Shown here: in pieces, positions 1-8,635 of the stretch
How positions within the stretch are numbered: position 1 is the stretch's first letter
Layout: the number at the start of each line of letters is the position of its first letter
Assembly (NCBI GenBank): GCA_963777775.1
Contig: CAVZRL010000009.1
Coordinates: 1,488,001-1,552,000, forward strand
Direction of reading: 5' to 3'
Source: WHSW01 sp963777775
GTDB taxonomy: Bacteria > Actinomycetota > Thermoleophilia > Solirubrobacterales > 70-9
DNA: 64,000 nucleotides
Position numbers and translations under genes: made by a program
Notes under the pieces: model-generated
Databases searched by the model: none
The model's input: only the letters and a program-made list of their open reading frames with translations
What the model was told of the DNA's origin: nothing

Positions 1-479
1 GGCAGCCCGAGCACGATCGCGATCGCCCGCGCCGCGTAGGGCTCGGCGAACTCGGTCACGAACTCGCAGCGGCCGCGATCCGCGAAGCGGTCGATCAGCT
101 CCGCGGCGAGGGAACGGAAGCGCGGGATCAGGGCCTCGATCGCGCGCGGCGCGAACGCCGGCGCGAGCAGCCGCCGCAGCCGCGCGTGGTCTGAGCCCTC
201 GAGGTTGAGCAGGATCCCCGTCCACCAGTCGACGAATGGTCCCTCGGTGACGCCGTTGTGGGCGGGCCAGGCGGCGCTGCCCTGGCGCAGGCGCCGGTCG
301 GTGAGCAGCGCCTTGACCTCGTCGTAGCGCAGGATCGCGAGCCCGTACTCGGTGCACGCGTACCAGCCGTGCTCACGCGCGGCGCGGACCTCCGCGGAGG
401 TGACCGAGAAGCCCGGGACGGAGAGCTCGAGGTGCGGCTCGGTGGGGCTCGGTGCGGCCATCTCGATATTGAAGCCCAT
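1..479 (-). CDS. Cytochrome P450, N-terminal part (cut by window edge)
   Basis: A minus-strand frame opens with ATG at 479 and stays open to the window edge, giving about 159 residues of a cytochrome P450 N-terminal half. It has the usual order of early elements: a substrate-side segment with W-Y-A-C-T-E-Y-G, then L-R-Y-D-E-V-K-A-L-L (B helix region), then the C-helix motif D-H-A-R-L-R-R-L-L, whose His and Arg bind heme propionates in this family. The heme Cys loop and the I helix lie outside the window, so catalytic integrity cannot be judged. It is divergent from the broken LuxR gene, with 48 bases between the starts. P450s of this type are soluble monooxygenases; the substrate is unknown. 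Confidence 0.85.
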   Translation of the reverse strand, partial: MGFNIEMAAPSPTEPHLELSVPGFSVTSAEVRAAREHGWYACTEYGLAILRYDEVKALLTDRRLRQGSAAWPAHNGVTEGPFVDWWTGILLNLEGSDHARLRRLLAPAFAPRAIEALIPRFRSLAAELIDRFADRGRCEFVTEFAEPYAARAIAIVLGL

Positions 480-527
480 CGTCCGCCTCGCCCGAGATCC
501 ACTACGGGAGAGGCATAGACTCGAACC

Positions 528-3261
528 GTGTTGTTTGGCCGGGAGCACGAGTGTGCCCGGCTCGAGGAGCTGCTCGACGATGCCCGCAACGGGCACAGCC
601 GGGCGCTTGTCCTGCGGGGCGACCCCGGGATCGGCAAGACCGCGCTGCTCGAGTACGCAATCGAGCGCGCCGAGGGCTTTCGGGTCTTGCGCGCGGTCGG
701 GATCGAGTCAGAGTCCAAGCTCGCCTTCTCGGGCCTGCACCAGCTGCTTCGCCCGGTGCTGGGGGCACTCGACCAGGTACCCGAGGCGGGGGCCGAGGCG
801 CTGCGCCGGTCGCTGGCGCTGGCGGAGCCCGGCGAGGTCAACCCGTTCCTCGTCTACGCCGGCGCGCTGCAGCTGCTCGCCGCGGCAGCCGAGCGCGAGC
901 CGATCCTCGCCGTCGTCGACGACGCGCACTGGCTCGACCCGGCCTCGGCGGAGGCGATTACGTTCGCTGCGCGCCGCCTGGAGGCGGAGTCGGTCGCCGT
1001 TCTGTTCGCCGTGCGCGAGGGGGAGACAACTCGGCTCGACGCGCGAGGCATTCCCGAGCTGTGGATCAAGGGACTGAGCGCGGAGGCGGCCGGCGAGTTG
1101 CTCGCCGAGGTCAACGGGGGGTCGATCGCGGCCGCGGTCGCCGGACGGCTGGTCGCCGCCACCGAGGGCAACCCGCTCGCGCTGGTCGAGATCCCCCCGA
1201 TGCTCAGCGAGGGCCAGCGTGCCGGGACCGACCCGCTCGACGATCCGCTCGCGGTGGGCGAGAGCGTCGAACGGGCGTTCCTCTCGCGAGCGCGATCGCT
1301 CTCGCCGCGGGCCAGGGAAGCGCTGCTGATCGCCGCAGCGAGCGACAGCGGCGATCTCGCCGCGATCGCGCGTGCCGGCGGCGGGAGTGTCGCCGCACTG
1401 GATGAGGCGGAGGAGGGGGGCCTCGTCCGCGTCCACGGCGGCGAGCTGTCCTTTCGCCATCCACTGGTTCGATCGGCGGTCTATGCGGCCGCCTCGGCCG
1501 GCGCCCGCCGTGAGGCGCATGCCGCCCTAGCCGAGGCGTTCGGGGAAGAGGACGCAGATCGTCGCGCCTGGCATCTGGCTGCGGCAGCGATCGGTCCGGA
1601 CGAAGCGATCGCCGCCGCGCTCGAGGGGGCCGCCGAGCGCGCCCGAGGGCGCGGGGGCGTGGGCGCCGAGGCCCGTCTGCTGGAGCGCTCCGCCGCCTTG
1701 ACGCCAGACCCGGACCAGCGCGCTTCTCGCCTCGGCCAAGCAGGCTGGGCCGCTTTCTTCGCAGGCTGGAGCGATGAGGCGCTGGCGCTGCTTGAGCAGC
1801 GGCCTGCAGCTTGTCGCGGATCCACTGACGCGGGCGGACCTGCACGACTCCCTCGCATATGTGTTCTGGTCGCGCGCGTCGCCAGCCGGCGTGCATGCCG
1901 AGAGCTGCGTCGCCGAGGCCGAGAGCGTGGCGGAGGGGACCCGGTACGAGCCGCGAAGCTTCTCTGGCACGCGACGGAAGGGGCCGGCATTGGATTCGAC
2001 GTCGATCGCTCAGCGCGAGCTCTCCGAGCGGGCCTGGTCGTCGTGGAAGGCGGCGATGAGGAACAGATCGCGCACGCCCTCGCCGCGCGAGCCTGGCAGG
2101 CGATTCCGAGGGTGATCTGTCGCAGGGGATCGCTTTCGCGCGCCGCGGGGCGGCGATCGTAGAGGCGGACGAGGAATTGTCGGGCGGGGCTCTGCTGCTC
2201 GACTTCGCCGACTGCCTGACCGGCCTGGAGCAGTACCGATCAGCGGCTCAGCTGCTCGAGGAGGCGCTTCCCTTCTACCGAGGCGGAGGATGGTTGGTGG
2301 CCCTGACTGCAGCCTTGAGCGTTCTTTCCAGGCCTCGAGCTGCGACGGGGCCGGTTCGACCGCGCCGCGGCAGCCGGGACCGAGGCGGTTCAGCGCGCCA
2401 CCGAGCTCGATCTGGCCCGCCAGCTGTCGTGGGCTCTGGCCACGCTGGCCGGCGGTTGAAGCGGTGCTCGGCCGTGAGCGCAAGTGTCATGCACACTCGG
2501 AAGAAGCCATTGCAGCGGCCCGAGAGTCGGTCGACCGGGAGATCGAGGCGCACGCTCACGACGCCCTCGGGCGCCTCGAGCTTGGGACCGGACGTGCTCA
2601 GGAATCGATCACCCACCTCGAACGAGTCCGCGAGCTTGCCGGAAGGGCTGGTGGCGGGACTGCGTACCTGCAGTGGCGGCCGGATCTGATCGAGGCATAC
2701 GTTCGCACCAAGCGCCACTCCGACGCGGCGGCCGAGCTGGCGGCTTTCGAGAGCTTGAAGGCCACCGGCCTCGGACCGTGGGCAACCGCGGCGATCGCTC
2801 GCTGCCGAGGGCTGCTCGCGGACGAGGAAACCTTCGACGACGCCTTCGCCGAGGCGCTCAGGCTGTGCACCGACGAGGTCTCGCCGTTCGAGCGCGCCCG
2901 CACCGAGCTCGTCTACGGCGAGCGCCTGCGCCGGGCCGGTCGGCGGCTCGACTCCCGCGAACAGCTGCGCTCCGCCCTCGATCAGTTCGAGCGCCTCGGT
3001 GCCTCCTCGTGGGCAGAGCGCGCGCGCGAGGAGCTTCGCGCCAGCGGCGAGACGGCGCGCAAGCGCGATCCGGCGCTTGTCGACGAGCTCACCCCCCGCG
3101 AGCTCGAGATCGCGCTCCAGGTAGCCGACGGCGGCACCAACAAGGAGGTCGCCGCGCGGCTTTTCCTGAGCCCGAAGACGGTCGAGCTGCACCTTGGTCG
3201 CGTGTATCGCAAGCTCGGGATCCGGTCGCGCACCGAGCTGGCGCGGCTGATGCCGGGCTAG
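528..3261 (+). pseudogene. LuxR-family ATPase regulator (LAL type), broken by about five frameshifts
   Basis: Starts at GTG 528. The first 420 or so residues are an intact AAA/NB-ARC-like ATPase: Walker A G-D-P-G-I-G-K-T near residue 35 and Walker B I-L-A-V-V-D-D-A-H-W near residue 125. The C-terminus (about 3085-3261) is a complete LuxR helix-turn-helix beginning L-T-P-R-E-L-E-I. Between them the helical-repeat region changes frame near 1797, 1950, 2100, 2330 and 2452. Each piece reads as good family sequence only in its own frame (for example G-L-Q-L-V-A-D-P from 1798, L-L-D-F-A-D-C-L near 2195, L-E-L-R-R-G-R-F-D from 2334). The intact protein would be about 900 residues, a transcriptional activator of the large ATP-binding LuxR class. 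Either a decayed gene or a stretch of indel-prone sequence; as written it cannot make the full regulator. Confidence 0.85.
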
Positions 3262-3376
3262 GGAACTCCCCTACTCAATCGCGCTTCGGCGGCTCGACGT
3301 CTAGGCATCCGCCTCGCGCGAGCGCGTGCGTGCGGGCGCAGACTGGCTCGTAATCCCGACCCGAAAGGTGAAGCCC

Positions 3377-3541
3377 ATGATCCACCCGATCGCCGCCCTC
3401 GCCCTCGCCAACGCCCTGCGCGACGAGAGAAGGCCGCCGCCGCTGCGTCGCTTCCGGACTCCCCGCCGGTCGTTTCGCGCGCTCGCCCCCGTACGGGAGG
3501 GAGTCAGCCGCCCTCGGGTCGGGACTCCTGCGCGCCCATGA
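3377..3541 (+). CDS. Possible small protein, 54 residues
   Basis: A short frame starting at ATG 3377, with an AAAGGTG stretch 5-6 bases upstream that could serve as ribosome binding site. The product begins with a hydrophobic run (M-I-H-P-I-A-A-L-A-L-A-N-A-L) and then becomes Arg- and Pro-rich. The last 38 bases overlap the 3' end of the convergent FAD oxidoreductase gene. No family is recognised. The otherwise empty 242-base gap it fills and the plausible start are the only support, so this may be chance. Confidence 0.25.
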   Translation: MIHPIAALALANALRDERRPPPLRRFRTPRRSFRALAPVREGVSRPRVGTPARP

Positions 3542-4739
3542 TGCGCCCGACGTTCTCGGGGGCGAAGAACTCCGGTGCTGGAAGGGTGGCCGCCTGCACG
3601 CTGACGAATCCGTCCATTGCCTCCTGATTCCCGCGCATCGCCCCGAGCAGCTGCTGCATCTCGGGCGGCGGGGGGCGCAGCTGGGCGAAGTCGTCCGTGA
3701 ACTCGTAGACCGGTCCCGCTTCGTGGTCGCGGACCTGCTGGTAGTCGCGCATCCCCTGATCGTGGGAGCGCCGTCCCGAAAAGGAGTCGTCCAGGGCGCG
3801 GGCCACGAGCTCGGCGTCACGGAAGGCGTCGTTGATGCCCATCGCGGTGATCGGATTCTTGTGATAGCCGGCGTCGCCCAGGAGCGCCCAGCCGGGGCCG
3901 AACGGCTTGCGGAAGTAGCCCGGAAGCTCGGCTGAGCCAATGAATTTCGATTCCCGACTCGCTGCCCGCACCCGCTCGGCGAACTCAGGCGCGAGATCCA
4001 TGGTCGCGAAGAAGTTCCCCTCGATGTCCTTGCGATTCGCGCGGAACTCCTCGACGGGCCAGCCGAACGGAAGAACGGTGAGATCGTCGTGGGTGCGAAC
4101 GGCGGCCCAGCCCCGCCGATTCTCGGCCCGGATGGTGGTGTCGAAGCCCTCGGTGGGCAGGTCGCTCCAATAGGCGTAGTACATCGCCAGACGCGACGGT
4201 CGCTCGTCGTATTGCTCGGGCTGAACCGTCTTCGCGACCAGGGAGTGCCGGCCGTCGGCGCCGATCACCACCCGGGCACGGTCGGTTACGACCGCCGCAC
4301 CGCTGGCGTGACCGCGAATGCCCGTCACCGCCCCTTCGGCGGCAATGACCTCATCGACGGTGAAGCCCTCGCGGAGCTCCGCACCCGCCTCGACGGCAGC
4401 CTCGGCCAGAATCTGGTCGAGGACGGTCCGACGTGGGCAGTATGCCCGCGCGACCCCGTCGATCGGCCGCGGTGAGCCGGAGATCGTCAGCGGCCCAAAG
4501 TCGAATGAGTACGTTTCGACCGGCGGGCAACCCGTAGTCTCGAGCCGCTCCAACAGACCCCAGCGGGCCAGCGCCGCTACTCCCGGTGGATGTACGACGT
4601 GGGTCGACATCGTGTCGCTCGGGAAGCTCGCCTTGTCGACCAAGAGCACTCGGTAGCCCTTGCGGGCGAGCAACATCGCGGTCGGCGATCCGGCGCAGCG
4701 TGCTCCAACGACTATCGCGTCGTAGGTCTGCTTGCTCAT
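3504..4739 (-). CDS. FAD-dependent oxidoreductase (geranylgeranyl reductase / monooxygenase-like)
   Basis: A flavoprotein of 411 residues. The N-terminal dinucleotide-binding motif A-I-V-V-G-A-R-C-A-G-S-P-T-A lies at residues 8-21 and is followed by a glutamate/aspartate-type strand L-L-V-D-K-A. The second FAD motif V-I-G-A-D-G-R-H-S-L-V sits near residue 160 and a late G-D-A-G-Y-H-K-N-P motif near residue 290 contacts FAD, as in the PHBH/geranylgeranyl-reductase superfamily. Start chosen at ATG 4739 because a GAGGGGGC ribosome-binding site precedes it and the fold begins at once; an upstream ATG at 4781 would add 14 unlike residues. Substrate unknown; the family hydroxylates aromatic compounds or reduces isoprenoid chains. 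It stands alone on this strand. Confidence 0.8.
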   Translation of the reverse strand: MSKQTYDAIVVGARCAGSPTAMLLARKGYRVLLVDKASFPSDTMSTHVVHPPGVAALARWGLLERLETTGCPPVETYSFDFGPLTISGSPRPIDGVARAYCPRRTVLDQILAEAAVEAGAELREGFTVDEVIAAEGAVTGIRGHASGAAVVTDRARVVIGADGRHSLVAKTVQPEQYDERPSRLAMYYAYWSDLPTEGFDTTIRAENRRGWAAVRTHDDLTVLPFGWPVEEFRANRKDIEGNFFATMDLAPEFAERVRAASRESKFIGSAELPGYFRKPFGPGWALLGDAGYHKNPITAMGINDAFRDAELVARALDDSFSGRRSHDQGMRDYQQVRDHEAGPVYEFTDDFAQLRPPPPEMQQLLGAMRGNQEAMDGFVSVQAATLPAPEFFAPENVGRIMGAQESRPEGG

Positions 4740-4895
4740 CGCATCTGCCCCCTCGCGATCGTTGTCTGTCAAGGATCTCACGAGACCGCGTTTCGTCGCA
4801 AACCGCTGCGTCTAGTCGAAGCCCTCCAAGAGCGCTCCCTGTAACACAGCGGACACAATCGCCCAGTGGCGACCTCGAACCGGCGGCTCGGCGTC

Positions 4896-5708
4896 TTACG
4901 CGGCTCTGGCCGAAATCCACTCGATGATCTCGGCCGGGTCGGAGAGCGAGGACATCTCACCCCCGTCGCGCAGCTGCAGGGCGGCCGCAGCCATCGAGTT
5001 GATCGCGACCCAAGCGAGGCGGCCGCCGACGCTGATGCGCTGGCCGCCGGCCTCGATGATCTCGGCCACCGAGACCCCCGGTCCCGCGAGGACATTGAGC
5101 GGTTTCGAGGTGGCGCTACGGATTGCCCGGATCTCCTCCACACCCGGGAGCCTGGGCGCGTAGAGCACGTCCGCCCCGGCCCGCTCATAGGCCTGCAGGC
5201 GTGCCACCGTGTCGTCGAGGTCGGGCGTGTCGCGGACGAAATTCTCGGCGCGCGCCGTCAACGTGAACGGAAAGCCGAGGTCTCTGGCCGCTTCGACGGC
5301 CGCGGCGACGCGCTCGGTCGCGTGCTCGATCCCGTAGATGCCGCCGGCGGGGTCGTAGTCCTCGATCGAGCCGCCCACCGCCCCCGCCTGCGCCGCCCGG
5401 GATATGGCGCGCGCGGCGTCCGCGGGATCCGGTCCATAACCGTTCTCCAGGTCGACGGAGATCGGCAGGCTCGTCGCCGAGTCGAGCGCGCGGGTGTGCT
5501 CCACGACCTCGTCGAGGGTGACGTCGCCATCCTGTCGTCCCAGCGTGAAGGCGAACCCGGAGCTGGTCGTCGCCAGCGCCTCGAACCCGAGCGCCGCAAA
5601 CACCTTCGCCGAGCCGGCATCCCACGGGTTCGGGATCACGAACGGCGATCCCTCGTGCAGCGCGCGAAACGCCTCCCCCTTGCGCCGCTGCGAGATCTCC
5701 GCCGCCAC
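4896..5708 (-). CDS. Isocitrate lyase / PEP mutase family protein
   Basis: About 270 residues of the (beta/alpha)8 PEP-mutase/isocitrate-lyase family. Visible signatures are F-V-I-P-N-P-W-D-A-G-S-A near the N-terminus, the metal-binding loops S-V-D-L-E-N-G-Y-G and G-S-I-E-D-Y-D-P, and A-R-A-E-N-F and P-L-N-V-L downstream. Members cleave or rearrange 2-oxo or 2-hydroxy acids with Mg2+ (2-methylisocitrate lyase, oxaloacetate decarboxylase, PEP mutase). The K-K-C-G-H signature of true isocitrate lyases is absent, so a 2-methylisocitrate-lyase/oxaloacetate-hydrolase-like role is more likely. GTG 5708 is the best start; the frame is open further upstream only as antisense of the next gene. Divergent from the SRPBCC gene with 144 bases between. 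Confidence 0.8.
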   Translation of the reverse strand: MAAEISQRRKGEAFRALHEGSPFVIPNPWDAGSAKVFAALGFEALATTSSGFAFTLGRQDGDVTLDEVVEHTRALDSATSLPISVDLENGYGPDPADAARAISRAAQAGAVGGSIEDYDPAGGIYGIEHATERVAAAVEAARDLGFPFTLTARAENFVRDTPDLDDTVARLQAYERAGADVLYAPRLPGVEEIRAIRSATSKPLNVLAGPGVSVAEIIEAGGQRISVGGRLAWVAINSMAAAALQLRDGGEMSSLSDPAEIIEWISARAA

Positions 5709-5852
5709 CGGCCCATTCTCGCCGATTGCGCGTGGCGAGCTCGCAGCAGGGGTCGTTCCCCACCCAATCGGGCGATACTGCTTGAGATGTTCCGCGGCTC
5801 CTACCCCGATCCCGACCAAGCGCTCGACGCCGCGGGGCGTCGGGAGTAGGCA

Positions 5853-6305
5853 GTGTCCGCCCATCGCCAGCAGGCGCACCTGGACGCTCCGGTCGAGGAG
5901 GTGTGGAGCCTCGTCGGCGCTCCCAACCGCTACCCGGAATGGTGGCCTCGCGTGATCGAGGTCCAGGGGGAGCGCTTTGAGGAGGGCGACGAGTACGTCC
6001 AAGTGACGCGCGACCCGACCGGGAGCGTGAAGTCGAGCTTCCTGATCGAGCGGGCGCGTGATCTGCGGGAGATCCGGATGAGTTGCGAGTTGACCGGCAC
6101 CTATGCCCACTGGTTCCTCACTCCGGCTCAGGGCGGCACGTTCGTCGAGCTGGAGATGGGGATGGAGCCCAGGCGCTTTGGCGATCGCCTCTTCGACGTG
6201 ACGAGGGGCAGGCGCTACTTCCGCAGCTGGAGCCAGCAATCGCTCGATGCCCTGCGCGAAGTGACGGGTGGCGAAGCCCTCGAAGCCGCCGGGCTTGAGG
6301 AGTAG
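5853..6305 (+). CDS. SRPBCC family protein (polyketide cyclase/START-like)
   Basis: 150 residues starting at GTG 5853. The opening pattern Q-Q-A-H-L-D-A-P-V-E-E-V-W-S-L-V-G, followed by Y-P-E-W-W-P-R-V, is typical of the SRPBCC ligand-binding fold, and the long C-terminal helix with R-S-W-S-Q-Q-S-L-D-A-L-R matches. These proteins bind hydrophobic ligands or catalyse cyclisation/hydrolysis; no specific function can be given. Directly downstream is the decayed SnoaL-like reading frame, another small alpha+beta barrel type. Confidence 0.8.
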   Translation: MSAHRQQAHLDAPVEEVWSLVGAPNRYPEWWPRVIEVQGERFEEGDEYVQVTRDPTGSVKSSFLIERARDLREIRMSCELTGTYAHWFLTPAQGGTFVELEMGMEPRRFGDRLFDVTRGRRYFRSWSQQSLDALREVTGGEALEAAGLEE

Positions 6306-6572
6306 GCAGATGGCGGCTGGAGAAGGTCGAACTTCCGCGGTTGGCTTGAGAGCTGGCGGGACCTCCGCTTCGAGCTCGACGAGCTGATCCCCGCCAGTGA
6401 AGCCATCGTCGCCATGTACCACCAGACCGGCACTGGTCGGGCAAGTGGCGTCCACACGGAGCTCGACGGCGGTCACGTCTGGCGAATGCGCGATGGAAAG
6501 GCGGTGCGGCTGGAGGTGCATTCGAACCGAGCCGCCGCCCTGGATGCCGCCGGGCTTCGGAGTAGCGCTTAG
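6306..6572 (+). pseudogene. Remnant of a SnoaL-like (NTF2-fold) protein
   Basis: The 366-base gap between 6305 and 6672 is not empty. One plus-strand frame ending with TAG at 6570-6572 reads as the second half of a SnoaL-like protein: F-R-G-W-L-E-S-W-R-D-L-R-F from 6333, then V-H-T-E-L-D-G-G-H-V-W-R-M-R-D-G-K, and the usual C-terminal A-A-A-L-D-A-A-G-L-R. The N-terminal half is missing and there is no start codon in frame; the nearest ATG (6310) is in another frame. It resembles the intact gene at 56260-56706, which ends A-A-L-R-A-A-G-L-S-S-G. The remainder (6573-6671) holds nothing I recognise. Confidence 0.7.
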
Positions 6573-6671
6573 GACGAAAGCGGCACTTCCGCTTTGCATG
6601 GGAAGCAGCCATCCCGATAGAGGGCTGCGCTCCTACAGTTCTGGCATGCAAGTGGGCGAGGCCAGGCCCGA

Positions 6672-8630
6672 TCACTGGCCGTCGATCGCTTCGGCGAGCA
6701 GCGTCGAGACGTCGACCACGCGTAGCTCATCGCCGCGCTGGCGCACGCCGTCATCGAGCATCACGGTGCAGAACGGGCAGGCGACGGCGAGCGTCTCGGC
6801 GCCGGTCTCGGCAGCCTCGCGCACGCGCTCCTCGTTGATCCTGCCGGCGCGTTCCTCCATCCACATATGCGCGCCGCCGGCGCCACAGCAGAAGGTGCGT
6901 TTGCCGCTGCGCTCCATCTCGACCGGCTCGCCGACCGCGGCCATCAGCTCACGCGGATCGCTGAGCACGTTGTTGTGGCGTGCCAGGTAGCAGGAGTCGT
7001 GATAGGTGATTCGGCCCTCGGCGGCGTTCGGTCGCAGCCGTCCCTCGCGTACCAGCCCGGCCAGCAGCTCGGTGTGGTGGATCACCTCGTAGTCGCCGCC
7101 GAAGTCCGGGTACTCATTGCCGATCGTGTTGAAGCAGTGCGGGCAGCTCGCGACCACCTTGGTGACGCCGGCATCGTTGAGCGTCTTGACGTTCTGCTCC
7201 GCGTAGGACTGGAAGAGGTATTCGTTGCCCATTCGCCGGGCCGGGTCGCCGGTGCAGGACTCGCGCGGGCCCAGGATGGCGAAGTCGATGCCGGCTGCCG
7301 CGAGCAACTTGGCGGTCGACTCGGCGGCGGTGCGTGCACGTTCGTCGAAGGATGCGGCGCACCCCACCCAATAGAGGACGTCGGGCGGGCGGTCGCCCGG
7401 TTCGAGGACCCGGACGCCGAGCCGCTCGGCCCAGTCGGCGCGCTCGGTCTGGGCCTTACCCCAGGGATTCGAGGCGCGCTCGACATCGCGCAGCATCGGC
7501 TCGGCCTCGGCCGGAAAGCGCGAGTCGACCATCACCAGGTGGCGGCGCAGATCGATGATGTGGTCGACGTGCTCGATCGATACCGGGCACTCCTGTACGC
7601 AGGCGCCGCAGGTGACGCAGTCCCAGACCACGTCGTCGGTGACGGCCCCGGGCACGAGCGGCTCCGGCTCGAAGCCCTGTTCGCCTCGCAAGAGCTTCGG
7701 TCCGTCCGCGAACACCTGGTCGCGCAGCGCCATGATCAGCAGCTTCGGCGAGAGCTCCTTGTCCGTGTTGAAGGCCGGGCAGACGTCCTGGCAGCGGCCG
7801 CATTCGGTGCACGAGAAGGTGTCCATCGTCTGCTTCCAGGTGAGATCGGGAACGGTGCCGGCGCCGAACCGCATCTCGTCCTCGGGGACATCGAAGCGCA
7901 GCGGCTCGAGCCGGCCACCCGGGCGGGTGTGGCCGAAGAAGACGTTCACCGCCGCGGTCACGATGTGGAGGTGCTTGGAGTAGGGGAGGTACGCCAGGAA
8001 GCTGAGGATGATCAGCACGTGGGCCCAGACGAAGACCCGCTCGAGGACCTCGGTCACGGAGCCGTCCCCGAAGAGGCCGGAGAGCGCATCGGACACCGGC
8101 GACCACTCCGCGGGCCATTCGTTCAGATCCAGAGCGATCCTCGTCGCGTGCCAGAGCAGCAGCGTCGAGGCGATGCCGGCGATCAGTGCCAGGATCAGGT
8201 CGGCCTCGCCGAGGTGGCTGCCCTCAAAGCGCGCCGGTCGCTGCACCTTGCGGATCAGCACGGCACCCACGACTCCGCCCAGCACGAGCACCACGAACAC
8301 ATCGACCATCAGCGCGTACCAGCCCTGGTGGCCCAGCCACGGCAGCGTCGCATCGCGATCGACCGCCCCGATCATCGCGATCAGGATCGTCGGGAAGAGG
8401 ACGAGGAAGCCCCAGAAGATGGCGGCGTGGATGAGCCCGGGAACGAGGCGCTGGAGAAGCTTGCGCTGGCCGATGACGATCACGGCCTCGTTGCGGGCCC
8501 GTCGCGGAAGGTCGTCGAAGCGCTCGGTGGGCTTGCCGAGGAGGACGAGGTCGGTCAGGAGCTTGACGCGGCGACCGAACAGAACGCCACTCACCGCGAG
8601 GGCCGCGGCGAGGGCGATCGCTCCGATCAC
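6672..8630 (-). CDS. EtfD-like membrane iron-sulfur oxidoreductase (ETF to quinone)
   Basis: A 652-residue integral membrane Fe-S protein. The first 240 or so residues hold about five hydrophobic segments (resembling the gamma subunit of nitrate reductase). Then come two 4Fe-4S motifs, C-T-E-C-G-R-C-Q-D-V-C-P and C-V-T-C-G-A-C-V-Q-E-C-P, and two heterodisulfide-reductase-type CCG regions (S-C-P-H-C-F-N-T-I-G; F-C-C-G-A-G-G-A-H). This matches the actinobacterial EtfD family (Rv0338c-like), which takes electrons from electron transfer flavoprotein and reduces menaquinone. GTG 8630 lies 5 bases after the etfA stop, so it is translated in the same operon as etfBA and the upstream dehydrogenase. 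That context supports a role in re-oxidising reduced ETF. Confidence 0.88.
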   Translation of the reverse strand: MIGAIALAAALAVSGVLFGRRVKLLTDLVLLGKPTERFDDLPRRARNEAVIVIGQRKLLQRLVPGLIHAAIFWGFLVLFPTILIAMIGAVDRDATLPWLGHQGWYALMVDVFVVLVLGGVVGAVLIRKVQRPARFEGSHLGEADLILALIAGIASTLLLWHATRIALDLNEWPAEWSPVSDALSGLFGDGSVTEVLERVFVWAHVLIILSFLAYLPYSKHLHIVTAAVNVFFGHTRPGGRLEPLRFDVPEDEMRFGAGTVPDLTWKQTMDTFSCTECGRCQDVCPAFNTDKELSPKLLIMALRDQVFADGPKLLRGEQGFEPEPLVPGAVTDDVVWDCVTCGACVQECPVSIEHVDHIIDLRRHLVMVDSRFPAEAEPMLRDVERASNPWGKAQTERADWAERLGVRVLEPGDRPPDVLYWVGCAASFDERARTAAESTAKLLAAAGIDFAILGPRESCTGDPARRMGNEYLFQSYAEQNVKTLNDAGVTKVVASCPHCFNTIGNEYPDFGGDYEVIHHTELLAGLVREGRLRPNAAEGRITYHDSCYLARHNNVLSDPRELMAAVGEPVEMERSGKRTFCCGAGGAHMWMEERAGRINEERVREAAETGAETLAVACPFCTVMLDDGVRQRGDELRVVDVSTLLAEAIDGQ

Positions 8631-8635
8631 AACGT

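Noticed and set aside
521..540. GAACCGTGTTGTTTG as an SOS box ahead of luxR
   Set aside because: The right arm is not GTTCG and spacing is wrong.
4896..6599. A 567-codon minus-strand frame extending the PEP-mutase-family gene upstream
   Set aside because: The first 290 or so residues are antisense of the SRPBCC gene and the SnoaL remnant, with no family signal; homology starts near GTG 5708.
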